In this document: piece after piece, positions 26,035 to 35,803 of the stretch
How the letters are laid out: each line of letters starts with the position of its first letter
How positions within the stretch are numbered: the stretch's first letter is position 1
Assembly: GCF_029212645.1 (NCBI RefSeq)
Contig: NZ_JARGND010000020.1
Location: forward strand, 1-58,302
DNA length: 58,302 nucleotides
Direction: 5' to 3'
Source of the DNA: Vannielia sp.
GTDB taxonomy: Bacteria > Pseudomonadota > Alphaproteobacteria > Rhodobacterales > Rhodobacteraceae
Made by a program: the position numbers and the translations under genes
The notes under the pieces: generated by a model
Database searches by the model: none
The model's input: only the letters and a program-made list of their open reading frames with translations
What the model was told of the DNA's origin: nothing

Positions 26035-26598
26035 TCAGGGGATGATGCGGTTATATTTGGTGCCTTCGAGCGTGGCGCCAAGGATAAGCCCGGCCTGACC
26101 AAACACCACGGCAATAACTGGGGCCAGCGCGGTGAGGGTTTCGGCCGAAAGGTTGCCGGCGTTGTCGTTCAGCGCATATTCGGCATCGGCCCCGAGCGAC
26201 CAGCCAGAACTGGTGCGGAAGCTGCGCAGGGCTTCGGGGGTCATGAAGAACAGCGCGTGGGCGTATTGCTGCGCGCCGATCTGAAAGCCGACATTGGCCT
26301 GAAGGGCGGCGTAATAATCAACCGTGACGTTATCTATCCGCAGCGCGCCGCGCCCGTAGGAGCCGCCCACGCCAAGGCCCGCCTTGGTGATCAGCGGCAT
26401 GAAGAGGATTCCAGAGGCCTTTTCAGCCAGCCTTTGGGTGCCAGGATACTTGTTGAAGAGAAAGTTGCGGGTGCTGTCGACGCGCGCGTCGATCTTGCTT
26501 GCGCCGTTGGAGCCGATGCCGTTGCCACATGCCGAAAGCGCCGTGGTTGCGCCAAGCCCTGCGATGAATGCACGCCTGCTGGGGAAAATCTTGCTCAT
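26035..26598 (-). CDS. SYLF/YSC84-domain lipoprotein
   Basis: 187 aa. The N-terminus SRRAFIAGLGATTALSACG holds an RR pair and a lipobox with C24, so it is likely an exported, possibly Tat-dependent, lipoprotein. The rest matches the SYLF (YSC84) lipid-binding domain: AEKASGILFMPLITKAGLGVGG and the GQAGLILGATLEGTKYNRI ending. In bacteria these proteins bind membranes; the exact role is unclear. Single gene convergent with lpxB. Confidence 0.85.
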   Translation of the reverse strand: MSKIFPSRRAFIAGLGATTALSACGNGIGSNGASKIDARVDSTRNFLFNKYPGTQRLAEKASGILFMPLITKAGLGVGGSYGRGALRIDNVTVDYYAALQANVGFQIGAQQYAHALFFMTPEALRSFRTSSGWSLGADAEYALNDNAGNLSAETLTALAPVIAVVFGQAGLILGATLEGTKYNRIIP

Positions 26599-26785
26599 GT
26601 CCGCCTGTCCTTTTGCCTCGCCCCGGCTTTTTTGCCGGTTTTGTCTATGTATAGGGGGTTATCTGGCCCTTGTCACCACAAGTTGCGGGGGTGTTCGGCG
26701 GTTTTCGGCCTGCGGGCGGGGGTGGCGGAAAGACGCATGAAACGGTTTCTGAGCCGGGCTGGGCTATTGCCTTTTGGCCGGAGGA

Positions 26786-27787
26786 TCACCCCTCCTTGAG
26801 GCGGCGGGCCATGCGGGGGGCGAAATAGGTGAGGATGCCCATGCATCCGGCGCGTTTGAAGGCCATGAGGCTTTCGGCCATGACCTTTTCACCATCAATC
26901 CAGCCGTTTTGGGCGGCGGCCTGGATCATCGCGTATTCGCCGCTCACCTGGTAGGCGAAGGTGGGCACGCCGAAGGTGTCACGCACGCGGCGGCAGATAT
27001 CAAGGTAGGGCAGGCCGGGTTTGACCATGACCATATCGGCGCCTTCCAGCAGATCGCGCTCAACCAGCCGCAGGGCTTCATCCGAGTTGGCCGGGTCCAT
27101 CTGGTAGGTGTTCTTGTCTCCGGTCAGAGCCGCCGAAGCGCCAACGGCATCGCGGAACGGGCCATAGAAGGCGGAGGCATATTTGGCGGCGTAGCTGAGG
27201 ATCGACACGTTGCTGTGGCCGGTCTCTTCCAGTGCGCGGCGGATCGCGCCGATGCGGCCATCCATCATATCGGACGGGCCAAGGATATCGGCCCCCGCAT
27301 CGGCCTGGGCCAGCGCCATTTTGACCAGCGCCTCAACGGTTTTGTCATTGACGATTTCGCCATCGACGACAAAACCATCATGGCCGTTGATGTTATAGGG
27401 ATCGAGCGCGATGTCGGTCATCACGGCAATTTCGGGGGCGGCGGATTTGATCGCGCGGATGGCGCGGTTGGTGAGGTTCTCGGGGTCCCAAGCCATGGCG
27501 CAATCTTCGGTGCGCGCATCGGCCTCGGTATAGGGAAAGAGGCAGATCGCGGGGATGCCAAGGCTTGCCGCCTCTGCCGCGGCCTCGGCCACCAGATCAA
27601 CCGTGAGCCGCTCGACGCCGGGCATGGAGGGCACCGGGGTGCGTTCGCCTTTGCCTTCACGCAGGAACACCGGCCAGATCAGATCATCCGCCGCGAGGGT
27701 GTTTTCGCGCACCAATCCACGCATGGCAGGGCTTTTGCGCACGCGGCGCAAACGGGCGGCGGGGAAGGGGGCGACGGTGGGGCGCAT
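26786..27787 (-). CDS. hemB: Delta-aminolevulinic acid dehydratase (porphobilinogen synthase)
   Basis: 333 aa. Schiff-base lysines are K202 (SYAAKYASAFYGPFR) and K256 (MVMVKPGLPYLD). The metal-site segment reads IALDPYNINGHDGFV, with Asp and other residues where the zinc enzyme has Cys-x-Cys-x7-Cys, so this is the non-zinc class, as known for Rhodobacter. It condenses two 5-aminolevulinate molecules to porphobilinogen for haem, cobalamin and bacteriochlorophyll. Single gene, divergent from the membrane protein at 27927. Confidence 0.97.
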   Translation of the reverse strand: MRPTVAPFPAARLRRVRKSPAMRGLVRENTLAADDLIWPVFLREGKGERTPVPSMPGVERLTVDLVAEAAAEAASLGIPAICLFPYTEADARTEDCAMAWDPENLTNRAIRAIKSAAPEIAVMTDIALDPYNINGHDGFVVDGEIVNDKTVEALVKMALAQADAGADILGPSDMMDGRIGAIRRALEETGHSNVSILSYAAKYASAFYGPFRDAVGASAALTGDKNTYQMDPANSDEALRLVERDLLEGADMVMVKPGLPYLDICRRVRDTFGVPTFAYQVSGEYAMIQAAAQNGWIDGEKVMAESLMAFKRAGCMGILTYFAPRMARRLKEG

Positions 27788-27926
27788 GGTACAAACCTTT
27801 CTTTTCGGTCACATCCGGTGGGTGGCATGGAAATTCGCTGGCGACAAGGCTTCCATTCCCCGGCGCAACAGGTAGATTGCGCGAACCTTTAAGAAAACGC
27901 CGCATGACGGCGGGGATTGAGCAGAC

Positions 27927-28445
27927 GTGCTGGACTGGTACGAGACCGTTTTCGAGCTGATCGACATGCGGTCCTTTTCCAACCTTTGGTATTGGATTGC
28001 GCTGGCGGTGGTTTGGTCCACCTCCTCGCACTTTGTGCTGGGGGTGCCCTGGGATCTGGTGCAACGCGCGCGCCGCAATGGGGGCGATGCGGAGGACGAC
28101 TTGCGCGACATGGTGCGGGTCAACGTGAACCGCCTCCTCTATATCACTGATATGTCTGGGCTTTGGCTGATTGCATTTGCCTTCTTCGCCCATAGTTCGC
28201 TGGTGATCCTTGGCTTTGCCTACGGCAGCGAATTCAGCCAGGCGCTGTTCTTGCTGGCCGGGCCGCTGACGGTGGTTATGGGACTCAGGGTGGTTTGCGC
28301 CCGTGGCATTCGCGCGGCGGATGGTGAGGGCCTCTATGAGCGGCTGGGGCGGCATCGCTTTATCACCCAGGTGATCGGGATGCTTTCGATCTTTGTCACC
28401 GCGCTTTGGGGCATGTTGCAGAACCTGTCGATCGGGGCGATCTGA
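27927..28445 (+). CDS. Small polytopic membrane protein (often labelled 'component of SufBCD complex')
   Basis: 172 aa with a GTG start. Four hydrophobic segments are visible (about 20-38, 75-95, 100-118, 145-165). The N-terminal LDWYETVFELIDMRSFSNLW is a block I recall from a Rhodobacterales family annotated as a component of the SufBCD complex; that label has no support in this context, where neighbours are hemB and mfd. No catalytic motif is seen. Function unknown. Confidence 0.75.
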   Translation: MLDWYETVFELIDMRSFSNLWYWIALAVVWSTSSHFVLGVPWDLVQRARRNGGDAEDDLRDMVRVNVNRLLYITDMSGLWLIAFAFFAHSSLVILGFAYGSEFSQALFLLAGPLTVVMGLRVVCARGIRAADGEGLYERLGRHRFITQVIGMLSIFVTALWGMLQNLSIGAI

Positions 28446-28506
28446 GGGCCATTTTGCCCGCCGGACGGTTGACAATGCCGGGGGGCGGGGTAGGTCAGGC
28501 GCTCTG

Positions 28507-31500
28507 ATGGCAAAAACCACACACATAACGCTAGGCGGCGCCCCCGAGGGGATGGACGCGCTGATGATCGCCCGCGAGCTGGAGCGCGGCGCGCCCGTGG
28601 TGCATTGCGCCCGCGATGACAAGCGGTTGGCCGAGATGCGCGCGGCGCTGGCGTTTTTTGCGCCCGGCGTGCCGGTGTTGGAGTTTCCCGGCTGGGATTG
28701 CCTGCCCTATGACCGGGTGTCGCCCAACGCCGATATCACGGCGCGGCGGATGGCCTGCCTGTCGGCGCTCGCCGGGGGCATGAAGGGCGCTTTTGTGCTG
28801 CTGACCACGCTCAACGCCACCATGCAGCGGGTGCCTTCACGCGAGTTGGTGGCGAGTTCGTCCTTTGTGGCGGTGGTGGGCGAGCGGGTGGATGAGGCGG
28901 CGCTCAGGGCATTTTTGGTGCGCATGGGCTTCAGCCAAGCCCCCACGGTGACCGAGCCGGGCGATTTTGCAGTGCGCGGCGGCATCATTGATATCTACCC
29001 GCCGGGTGAGGGCGGGCCGGTGCGGCTGGACCTGTTTGGCGATATGCTCGACGGCGCGCGGCGGTTTGACCCGGCCACCCAGCGCACCACCGAAAAGCTG
29101 ACCCGGATTGAGCTTTCGCCCGCTTCGGAGGTGGTGCTGGATGACGCCTCGATCACCCGGTTTCGCCAGAATTACCGGATCGAATTTGGCGCGGCGGGCA
29201 GTGATGATCCGCTCTATGAGGCGGTGAGCGCGGGGCGTAAACACGCCGGGTTTGAGCACTGGTTGCCGCTGTTTCACGAGCGTTTGGAAACGGTGTTTGA
29301 CTATCTGCCCAACGCCTCGGTGATGCTGGACGATCAGTTTACCCCCGCGCGGCTGGCGCGCTGGGACGGGATCGTTGACAGCTATGAAAACCGGCGGGAG
29401 GCGCTGGTTTCAAAGGCGCGGGTCGCCTCCACCTATAAGCCCGCCGCGCCGGATGCGCTGTATCTGGACGATGCCGCCTGGGAGGTGGCCCTTGAGGGGC
29501 GCAGGGTGATCCAGCTTTCGCCGCTGCCGCAGGCCTCCGGCCCCGGTGTGCTGGATGCGGGCGGGCGGATCGGGCGCAGCTTTGCACCGGAACGACAACA
29601 GGAAAATATCAGCCTTTTCGGGGCTTTGAAGGACCATGTTGAAGCGAAGCGGCGCGAAGGGCAGGTGGTGGTTGCCTCATATTCCGAAGGCGCGCGCGAG
29701 CGGCTCGCGGGCCTCATGGCCGATGAGGGGGTGCAGGGCGCGGTGGAGATCACCAACTGGCGCGATGTGCCCGAGGGCAAGGGCGGGGTTTTCCTTGCGA
29801 TCTGGTCGCTGGAACACGGCTTTGAGGAGCCGGGGCTGACGGTGATTTCAGAGCAGGATGTGCTGGGCGACCGGCTGATCCGCTCGCCGAAAAAGAAGCG
29901 CCGGGCCGATAACTTTTTGACCGAAGCGCAAAGCCTCAGTCCCGGTGATCTGGTGGTGCACGTAGATCACGGCGTGGGCCGCTACAAAGGGCTGGAGCTG
30001 GTAAATGCGCTGGGGGCGGATCACGAGATGATCCACCTGGAATATGCTGAAGCCTCAAGGCTTTACCTGCCGGTCGAGAACATTGAACTGCTGTCGCGCT
30101 ATGGCCATGAAGAGGGGCTGCTTGACAAGCTCGGCGGTGGGGCCTGGCAGGCCAAGAAGGCCAAGCTGAAGGCCCGTATCCGCGAGATTGCCGACCGTTT
30201 GATGCGCACCGCAGCCGAGCGGATGCTGCGCAAGGCCCCGGTTTTGGAGCCGGTGCCGCACGCCTGGGAGGAGTTCTCGGCGCGCTTCCCCTATACCGAA
30301 ACCGAGGACCAGCTAAAGGCGATTGAAGAGGTGCTGGACGACCTTGAGGCAGGCCGCCCGATGGACCGGTTGGTGTGCGGCGATGTGGGCTTTGGCAAGA
30401 CCGAGGTGGCGATGCGCGCCGCCTTCGTGACGGCGATGGCGGGGATGCAGGTGGCGGTGATTGCGCCCACCACGCTACTGGCGCGCCAGCACGCCCAAAG
30501 CTTTGCCGAGCGGTTCCGGGGCTTCCCGATCAAGGTACGCCAACTGTCGCGCTTTGTGCCCGCCAAGGCGGCGGCCGACACCCGCAAGGGGCTGGCCGAT
30601 GGCACGGTGGATATCGTGATTGGCACCCATGCGCTGCTGGCAAAATCGGTGCGCATCCCCAACCTTGGGTTGATGGTGATCGACGAGGAACAGCACTTTG
30701 GTGTGACCCACAAGGAACGCCTCAAGGAGATGCGCTCGGATGTGCATGTGCTCACGCTCACCGCAACGCCGATCCCGCGGACACTTCAACTTTCTCTCAC
30801 AGGTGTCCGGGATTTAAGCATAATTGGCACGCCGCCAATCGACCGGCTGGCGATCCGCACCTATGTGAGCGAGTTTGATGCGGTGACGATCCGCGAGGCG
30901 CTGCTGCGGGAGCACTATCGCGGCGGCCAGAGCTTTTATGTGGTGCCGCGCATCAAGGACCTGCCGGAGATTGAGGAGTTTCTCAAAACCCAGGTGCCCG
31001 AGGTGCCCTATGTGGTGGCGCACGGGCAAATGGCGGCGGGCGAGCTGGATGACCGGATGAATGCCTTTTACGACGGCAAATACGGCATCCTGCTGGCCAC
31101 GACGATTGTGGAATCGGGCCTTGATATCCCCACCGCAAACACGATGGTGGTGCACCGCGCCGATATGTTTGGCCTGTCGCAGCTTTACCAGATCCGCGGG
31201 CGGGTGGGCCGGGCCAAGACGCGGGCCTATTGCTACCTCACCACGCGGCCCCGGCTGCCGCTCACGCCGGGGGCTGAAAAGCGGCTGCGGGTGCTGGGCA
31301 CGCTCGATAGCCTTGGCGCGGGCTTTACGCTGGCCAGCCAGGACCTGGACCATCGCGGTGCGGGCAATCTGGTGGGGGATCAGCAATCGGGGCATGTGCG
31401 CGAGGTGGGCTATGAGCTTTACCAATCGCTGCTCGAAGAGGCCATTGGGCGGATCAAATCCGGTGAGCTGGAAGGGCTGACAGAGGATGACGGGCAATGG

Positions 31501-31950
31501 GCGCCGCAGATCAACCTTGGTGTTCCGGTATTGATTCCAGAGGCTTATGTACCCGATCTTGATGTGCGCCTTGGGCTCTATCGCCGCCTTTCAGGCTTGC
31601 ACACCAAAGTAGAGCTGGAGGGCTTTGCCGCCGAGTTGATCGACCGCTTTGGCAAGCTGCCCAAGGAGGTCAACACGCTGCTGCTGATCGTGCGCATCAA
31701 GGCGATGTGCAAGAAGGCGGGCATTGCCAAGCTCGACGGCGGGCCGAAGGGCGGGACGATCCAGTTTCATAACGATAAATTCGCCAATCCGGCGGGGCTG
31801 GTTGAGTTTATCCAGGCGCAGGATGGGCTGGCGAAGGTGCGCGACAACAAGCTTGTGGTGCGCCGGGATTGGGCGAAGGCAAACGACAAGATCAAAGGCG
31901 CCTTCGCAATTGCCCGTGATCTTGCGGAAAAGGTGAAGACCGCCCGGTAA
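28507..31950 (+). CDS. mfd: Transcription-repair coupling factor
   Basis: 1147 aa. Domain order: UvrB-like N-terminal part (about 1-350), the RNA-polymerase-binding CarD/RID segment (DLVVHVDHGVGRYKGLE, about 480-545), then a RecG-like helicase with Walker A CGDVGFGKTEVA, DEEQ box VIDEEQHFG and TATPIPRTL, and a C-terminal D7 domain. Mfd displaces RNA polymerase stalled at lesions and recruits UvrA. The ATG at 28507 gives the canonical length; it ends 10 bp from the convergent MFS gene with no hairpin between. Confidence 0.97.
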   Translation: MAKTTHITLGGAPEGMDALMIARELERGAPVVHCARDDKRLAEMRAALAFFAPGVPVLEFPGWDCLPYDRVSPNADITARRMACLSALAGGMKGAFVLLTTLNATMQRVPSRELVASSSFVAVVGERVDEAALRAFLVRMGFSQAPTVTEPGDFAVRGGIIDIYPPGEGGPVRLDLFGDMLDGARRFDPATQRTTEKLTRIELSPASEVVLDDASITRFRQNYRIEFGAAGSDDPLYEAVSAGRKHAGFEHWLPLFHERLETVFDYLPNASVMLDDQFTPARLARWDGIVDSYENRREALVSKARVASTYKPAAPDALYLDDAAWEVALEGRRVIQLSPLPQASGPGVLDAGGRIGRSFAPERQQENISLFGALKDHVEAKRREGQVVVASYSEGARERLAGLMADEGVQGAVEITNWRDVPEGKGGVFLAIWSLEHGFEEPGLTVISEQDVLGDRLIRSPKKKRRADNFLTEAQSLSPGDLVVHVDHGVGRYKGLELVNALGADHEMIHLEYAEASRLYLPVENIELLSRYGHEEGLLDKLGGGAWQAKKAKLKARIREIADRLMRTAAERMLRKAPVLEPVPHAWEEFSARFPYTETEDQLKAIEEVLDDLEAGRPMDRLVCGDVGFGKTEVAMRAAFVTAMAGMQVAVIAPTTLLARQHAQSFAERFRGFPIKVRQLSRFVPAKAAADTRKGLADGTVDIVIGTHALLAKSVRIPNLGLMVIDEEQHFGVTHKERLKEMRSDVHVLTLTATPIPRTLQLSLTGVRDLSIIGTPPIDRLAIRTYVSEFDAVTIREALLREHYRGGQSFYVVPRIKDLPEIEEFLKTQVPEVPYVVAHGQMAAGELDDRMNAFYDGKYGILLATTIVESGLDIPTANTMVVHRADMFGLSQLYQIRGRVGRAKTRAYCYLTTRPRLPLTPGAEKRLRVLGTLDSLGAGFTLASQDLDHRGAGNLVGDQQSGHVREVGYELYQSLLEEAIGRIKSGELEGLTEDDGQWAPQINLGVPVLIPEAYVPDLDVRLGLYRRLSGLHTKVELEGFAAELIDRFGKLPKEVNTLLLIVRIKAMCKKAGIAKLDGGPKGGTIQFHNDKFANPAGLVEFIQAQDGLAKVRDNKLVVRRDWAKANDKIKGAFAIARDLAEKVKTAR

Positions 31951-31960
31951 CAGCCTTTTC

Positions 31961-33205
31961 TCACTGGGTATTTTCGGGTTCTTCCTCGCGTGCGCCCATC
32001 CAGATCATCAACGACAAAGCGATCACGCCGCAGATCATGCAACCCAGCACCAGCGGGTAAATGCTATCGGTGAACATCAGGCCGATGGGTGCTGCGACCA
32101 GCACCGAGAGCGCTGTGGCCAAGGCCCCGATCACCGATGAGGCGGTGCCTGCCATGGCGCCCATAGGCTCAAGCGCCAAGGTGTTGAGGTTGCCCATGGT
32201 GAGGCCCATCTGGAAAAAGATCATGACGACCCAGAAGAGGTAAATCCCGAAGAACAGGGTTTCTGGCAGGGGGATGAGCGAGGTGGTCGCAAGGCAGACC
32301 GCAGAGACCACCAGCGTGGCGATGAGCGCGCGCGTGACCATCCCGCGCATCCCGACCCGCATCACAAATCGGGCGTTCACGAAAGACGACGTGCCTGCGC
32401 AAACCGCGATGAAGGCGAACCAGAGGGTGAAGCTTTCGCCCTTGTCAAACAGCCGCTCGAACACCGGCTGCGTGGTGGAGACCATCGTGAAAAGCTGTGC
32501 CATAACAAAGACCTGCACGGCGACCGTAAAGCGAACCGTGCGGTTGGCCAGCACGATTTTGATGTTTGTCCACAGGATCGGGAGGCTGAAGGGTGTGCGG
32601 CGTTCGGGGGGCAGGGTTTCGGGCTGGCGGATGGCCAGCCAGAGGGTGGAGGTTGCGATGAAAACGACAAACACGAGGAAAATCGCCCGCCACCCGGCCA
32701 GCGCGATCACCTGCTCACCAATCAGCGGGGCAATGGCGGGAAAGAGCGAAAAGACGATGAAGATGAAAGACATGAGGCGGGCCATTTCGCGCCCCGAATA
32801 GAGATCGCGCACGATGGCGATGCCCACCACGCGGGGGCCAGCGGCACCGATACCCTGGATCACACGGGCGGCAAGCACCAGCTCAAGCGAGGGGGCGAGC
32901 CATGCCAGCAAGGCCCCGCCGATATAGAGCGAGGCGAAGGCAATGATCGTGGGTTTGCGCCCGAAGGTATCGGAGAGCGGGCCAGTGATGAGGGTGCCAA
33001 ACCCCATGCCGAACAGGAAGGAGGTGACGATCAGCTGCGCCCGGTTGGGGGCCTCGGGGGTGAGGGCCTGCTCGATTGCGGGCAAGGCGGGCAGCATGGC
33101 ATCGGTCGAGAAGGCGATCGTGGCAAACAGCATGGCCATGAGCGCGAGAAACTCGGTTTGGCCGATTTTTCGGATGCTGGAGGACGGCGACCCGGGCGCG
33201 GCCAT
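31961..33205 (-). CDS. Bcr/CflA-type MFS drug exporter
   Basis: 414 aa with 12 predicted membrane helices. The motif-A loop GPLSDTFGRKPTI after helix 2 and the motif-C-like region mark the DHA1 (Bcr/CflA) group of proton-driven exporters, which expel bicyclomycin, chloramphenicol-like drugs or small metabolites. The ATG at 33205 overlaps the stop of the DsbA-like gene (TGATG), so expression is coupled. A TTG one codon upstream is also possible. Substrate unknown. Confidence 0.88.
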   Translation of the reverse strand: MAAPGSPSSSIRKIGQTEFLALMAMLFATIAFSTDAMLPALPAIEQALTPEAPNRAQLIVTSFLFGMGFGTLITGPLSDTFGRKPTIIAFASLYIGGALLAWLAPSLELVLAARVIQGIGAAGPRVVGIAIVRDLYSGREMARLMSFIFIVFSLFPAIAPLIGEQVIALAGWRAIFLVFVVFIATSTLWLAIRQPETLPPERRTPFSLPILWTNIKIVLANRTVRFTVAVQVFVMAQLFTMVSTTQPVFERLFDKGESFTLWFAFIAVCAGTSSFVNARFVMRVGMRGMVTRALIATLVVSAVCLATTSLIPLPETLFFGIYLFWVVMIFFQMGLTMGNLNTLALEPMGAMAGTASSVIGALATALSVLVAAPIGLMFTDSIYPLVLGCMICGVIALSLMIWMGAREEEPENTQ

Positions 33206-33846
33206 CAATGGGAGCCGATCTGGCCGTTGATCTCATCGATGAGTTGCAACCACAGAGCGGTTGATTGCGCACCGGGGACCACATGCTGATTGGCGACGAT
33301 ATGGGTGGGCACGCCGGTGATGCCGCGCTCGCGGGCGTGGGCATCACGGGCCCGGATATCGGCTTCATCAGCGTCGGTTTCAAGCAGGCGGCGGATGGCG
33401 GCAGCATCCAGCCCGGCGGAATCGGCGATATCGGCCAGCACATCACGGTCTTCGATATCAAGGCCTGACATGAAGTATGCCTCAAAAAGCATTGAAACGA
33501 CTGGCAATTGCCGTTTTTCAAGGCCAGCCCAATGGATCAGCCGATGGGCGTCGAGCGTATTGGGCGTGCGGGTGATTTGTTCAAAATTGATTTGCAGGCC
33601 GATCGCTTCGGCGCGCTTCACGATTGGCATGTAGGCTTCAACCGCGCCTTTTTGGCCGCCGAACTTTGCCTCAAGGTAGGCGCGTCGATCCATGCCGCCA
33701 CGGGGCATGTCGGGGTTGAGCTGGAAGGGGTGATACTCAATCTCGAAGGGTTGGCGCGACACCTCAGCGAGGGCGCGGTCGAGGAGAGATTTTCCGATGA
33801 AGCACCAGGGGCAAATCGGATCGGAGAAGATATCGAGTTTGATCAT
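33205..33846 (-). CDS. DsbA-family oxidoreductase (FrnE-like)
   Basis: 213 aa. It starts MIKLDIFSDPICPWCFIGK with a CPWC redox motif at residues 12-15 and no signal peptide, as in cytoplasmic FrnE/2-hydroxychromene-2-carboxylate-isomerase-like members of the thioredoxin fold. The GITGVPTHIVANQHVVPGAQ block near the C-terminus is the cis-Pro region. It sits between the acyl-CoA ligase gene (58 bp upstream) and the MFS gene (1-bp overlap). The partner protein is unknown. The longer frame to 33978 is rejected. Confidence 0.88.
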   Translation of the reverse strand: MIKLDIFSDPICPWCFIGKSLLDRALAEVSRQPFEIEYHPFQLNPDMPRGGMDRRAYLEAKFGGQKGAVEAYMPIVKRAEAIGLQINFEQITRTPNTLDAHRLIHWAGLEKRQLPVVSMLFEAYFMSGLDIEDRDVLADIADSAGLDAAAIRRLLETDADEADIRARDAHARERGITGVPTHIVANQHVVPGAQSTALWLQLIDEINGQIGSH

Positions 33847-33904
33847 GGTGTCTCTCTGGCATGGAAGAGAATGGAGGAAAAGGGGGAAGCCTGTGCGCTG
33901 GCGC

Positions 33905-35377
33905 TTAGGGCAGGGGGTGCTCGCGCAAGGCACGCCGGTTGATCTTGCCGTTGGCCGATTGGGGGAGCGCTGCGACATGGGTGAAAATGCGGGGGCATTT
34001 GTAGCGGGCGAGGCGGGCGGCGGCGTAGCTTTCCAGCACCTCCTCAGGGAGCGGCGTGGTGGAGGTGTAGAAGGTGCGGATCACGGTGGTATTGGCCTTG
34101 ACCTCGGCCTCCACGGCGGCGGCGGCGGTGATATCGGGGTGGGAGGTGAGCGCGGCCTCGACCTCCAGCGGGGAAACGCGGTAGCCGCCTGCATTCATCA
34201 TGTCATCATCGCGGCCAAGGTAGGTGATCGCGCCGTCCTCGCCCTGAGACACGGTATCCCCGGTGAGGAACCAATCGTCCTCATAGCGGGCGGCGGTTTC
34301 TTCGGGGGCGTTGAGGTAGCCGAGCATGAGGCCGGGATCTGAGGCATGAATGGCCAGTTCGCCGCTGTCGCGCACCATCACGCGGCGGCCCGGTTGCGGA
34401 TAGCCGGTGGCACCGGGCGGTGCGGGGCGGTCGGGGGAGCCGGAGATGAAGGTGGAGCACTCTGACATGCCAAGCGCTTCGTAGATCATGGTGCCGGTGG
34501 CGTTGTTCCAGGCCGTGCGGATCGGTTCGGGGAGCTTTTCTCCGGCGGAAAGGCCATGGCGCAGGGTGGGCACGGTGAGGTCTCCGTGGTGGCGCAGCAT
34601 CTGGCGGAAGACGCCGGGCGCGGCGGCAAAGAGCGTGGCACCATGGCGGGCCATCAACGCGGGGAGCTGTTGGGGCGTGGTGCCGGGCGCGGCGATGAGG
34701 GCGGTGGCGCCGATGGCCCAGGGGTCCATCAGGCCGGTGCCAAGTGTATAGGTCCAGTTGAAGGCACCGGCGTGGAGCAGGCGATCATCGGGTTGGAGGC
34801 CATACCAGCCCTCCCACATCATCCGCCGCGCCCAGACGGCGCGATGGGCGTGGACCACCCCGCGCGGGCGGCCCGAGGTGCCGGAGGTATAGATGATATA
34901 GGCGGGGCGGTTTGGATCGCCCATGTTGGCGGGGGTGGTGCCGTGGGATTCCATGGCGTGAAGCTCGGCCTCTGGCAGCACCGGCGCGGGATGATCGGGC
35001 AGGGCGATGCCCTCTCCGGCGATCACCAGCGCGGGATCAAGCTCTGCCGCGATGGCGGTGATTTCGGGCGCGGTGAGGGCGGCGGAGGTGGGCACCGGGA
35101 GCATCCCGGCCCAGATCGCGCCAAGGTAGGCCAGCGGAAACTCAACGGTGTTGCCCAGCCGCAAGAGGATGCGGTCACCGGGGGTGAGGCCACGGGCGAG
35201 CAGCCCGGCGGCGATGCCCTGAACGGCGGTTTGCAGCTCCCCATAGGACCACTGTGCGGCATGGTCGGGGCCTGCGATGACCAGCGCGGTTTTTGACGGG
35301 TCAGACTCGGCCGTGGCCAGCACATAGGCGGCCATGTTGAAGGGGGCGGGGCAGGAGGGAGCTGTCGAAATATTCAT
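33905..35377 (-). CDS. AMP-dependent acyl-CoA synthetase/ligase
   Basis: 490 aa, slightly short for the ANL family but complete. The adenylate loop YTSGTSGRPRGV (163-174), the EALGMSECSTF region, the FLTGDTVSQ hinge segment and the C-terminal catalytic lysine K478 (SANGKINR) are present. It activates a carboxylic acid with ATP and joins it to CoA. It resembles benzoate/medium-chain acid ligases, but the acid cannot be named. It heads a unit with the DsbA-like and MFS genes. Confidence 0.88.
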   Translation of the reverse strand: MNISTAPSCPAPFNMAAYVLATAESDPSKTALVIAGPDHAAQWSYGELQTAVQGIAAGLLARGLTPGDRILLRLGNTVEFPLAYLGAIWAGMLPVPTSAALTAPEITAIAAELDPALVIAGEGIALPDHPAPVLPEAELHAMESHGTTPANMGDPNRPAYIIYTSGTSGRPRGVVHAHRAVWARRMMWEGWYGLQPDDRLLHAGAFNWTYTLGTGLMDPWAIGATALIAAPGTTPQQLPALMARHGATLFAAAPGVFRQMLRHHGDLTVPTLRHGLSAGEKLPEPIRTAWNNATGTMIYEALGMSECSTFISGSPDRPAPPGATGYPQPGRRVMVRDSGELAIHASDPGLMLGYLNAPEETAARYEDDWFLTGDTVSQGEDGAITYLGRDDDMMNAGGYRVSPLEVEAALTSHPDITAAAAVEAEVKANTTVIRTFYTSTTPLPEEVLESYAAARLARYKCPRIFTHVAALPQSANGKINRRALREHPLP

Positions 35378-35575
35378 CGGGCTGAATTACGCGCGGGGCG
35401 GCGGCCTTGCAAGGGGTTGATTACGCTGAAAAGCCCGCAGGCATGGGGCGGGAGCCTGTGAGCATGATTTATCGCCGGGCGGATACAAAGGAAGATGTTG
35501 CCCTGCCGCGCGGGGAGCAGGGTGCGGCGGGGCTTTGGGGCACCTTGCCGCCGCAACCCAAGGCCGCAGCGGGGA

Positions 35576-35803
35576 TCAGGCGGCGGCGAGGGTTTCGCGC
35601 TGGCGGCCAAAGCGCAGGAGCATGTCATCCACCGCGTCGCTGGCCTCGGCCAGTGTCAGCTCATGGGTGGCGGCGATATAGGCCACGAAGAGGGACCGGT
35701 TGCCGCGAAAGCGCTGGAGCGCGATCGGGTCAACATGCGGGTAGAGGTCAACGATCCTGGGCAATGCTTCTGCCCAATTTTCGAAGAGCTGTTTCCAAGC
35801 CAT
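35576..35803 (-). CDS. Small helical protein of unknown function (75 aa)
   Basis: Starts MAWKQLFENWAEALP after a good GGGAGG ribosome site (7 bp spacing); an upstream in-frame ATG at 35824 has no such site. The protein is soluble and helical, with FRGNRSLFVAYIAATHELTL as its most distinctive stretch. It lies 198 bp upstream of the acyl-CoA ligase on the same strand. No family recognised. Confidence 0.65.
   Translation of the reverse strand: MAWKQLFENWAEALPRIVDLYPHVDPIALQRFRGNRSLFVAYIAATHELTLAEASDAVDDMLLRFGRQRETLAAA

Noticed and set aside
26623-26642. CCGGC-T6-GCCGG-TTTT hairpin on the plus strand
   Set aside because: Only a 5-bp stem, and no plus-strand transcript is expected to end here; it lies in the 5' region of the minus-strand SYLF gene.
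27809-28123. Minus-strand small frame beginning MTRTMSRKSSSA
   Set aside because: Mostly antisense to the membrane-protein gene at 27927 and across the hemB leader; no supporting signals.
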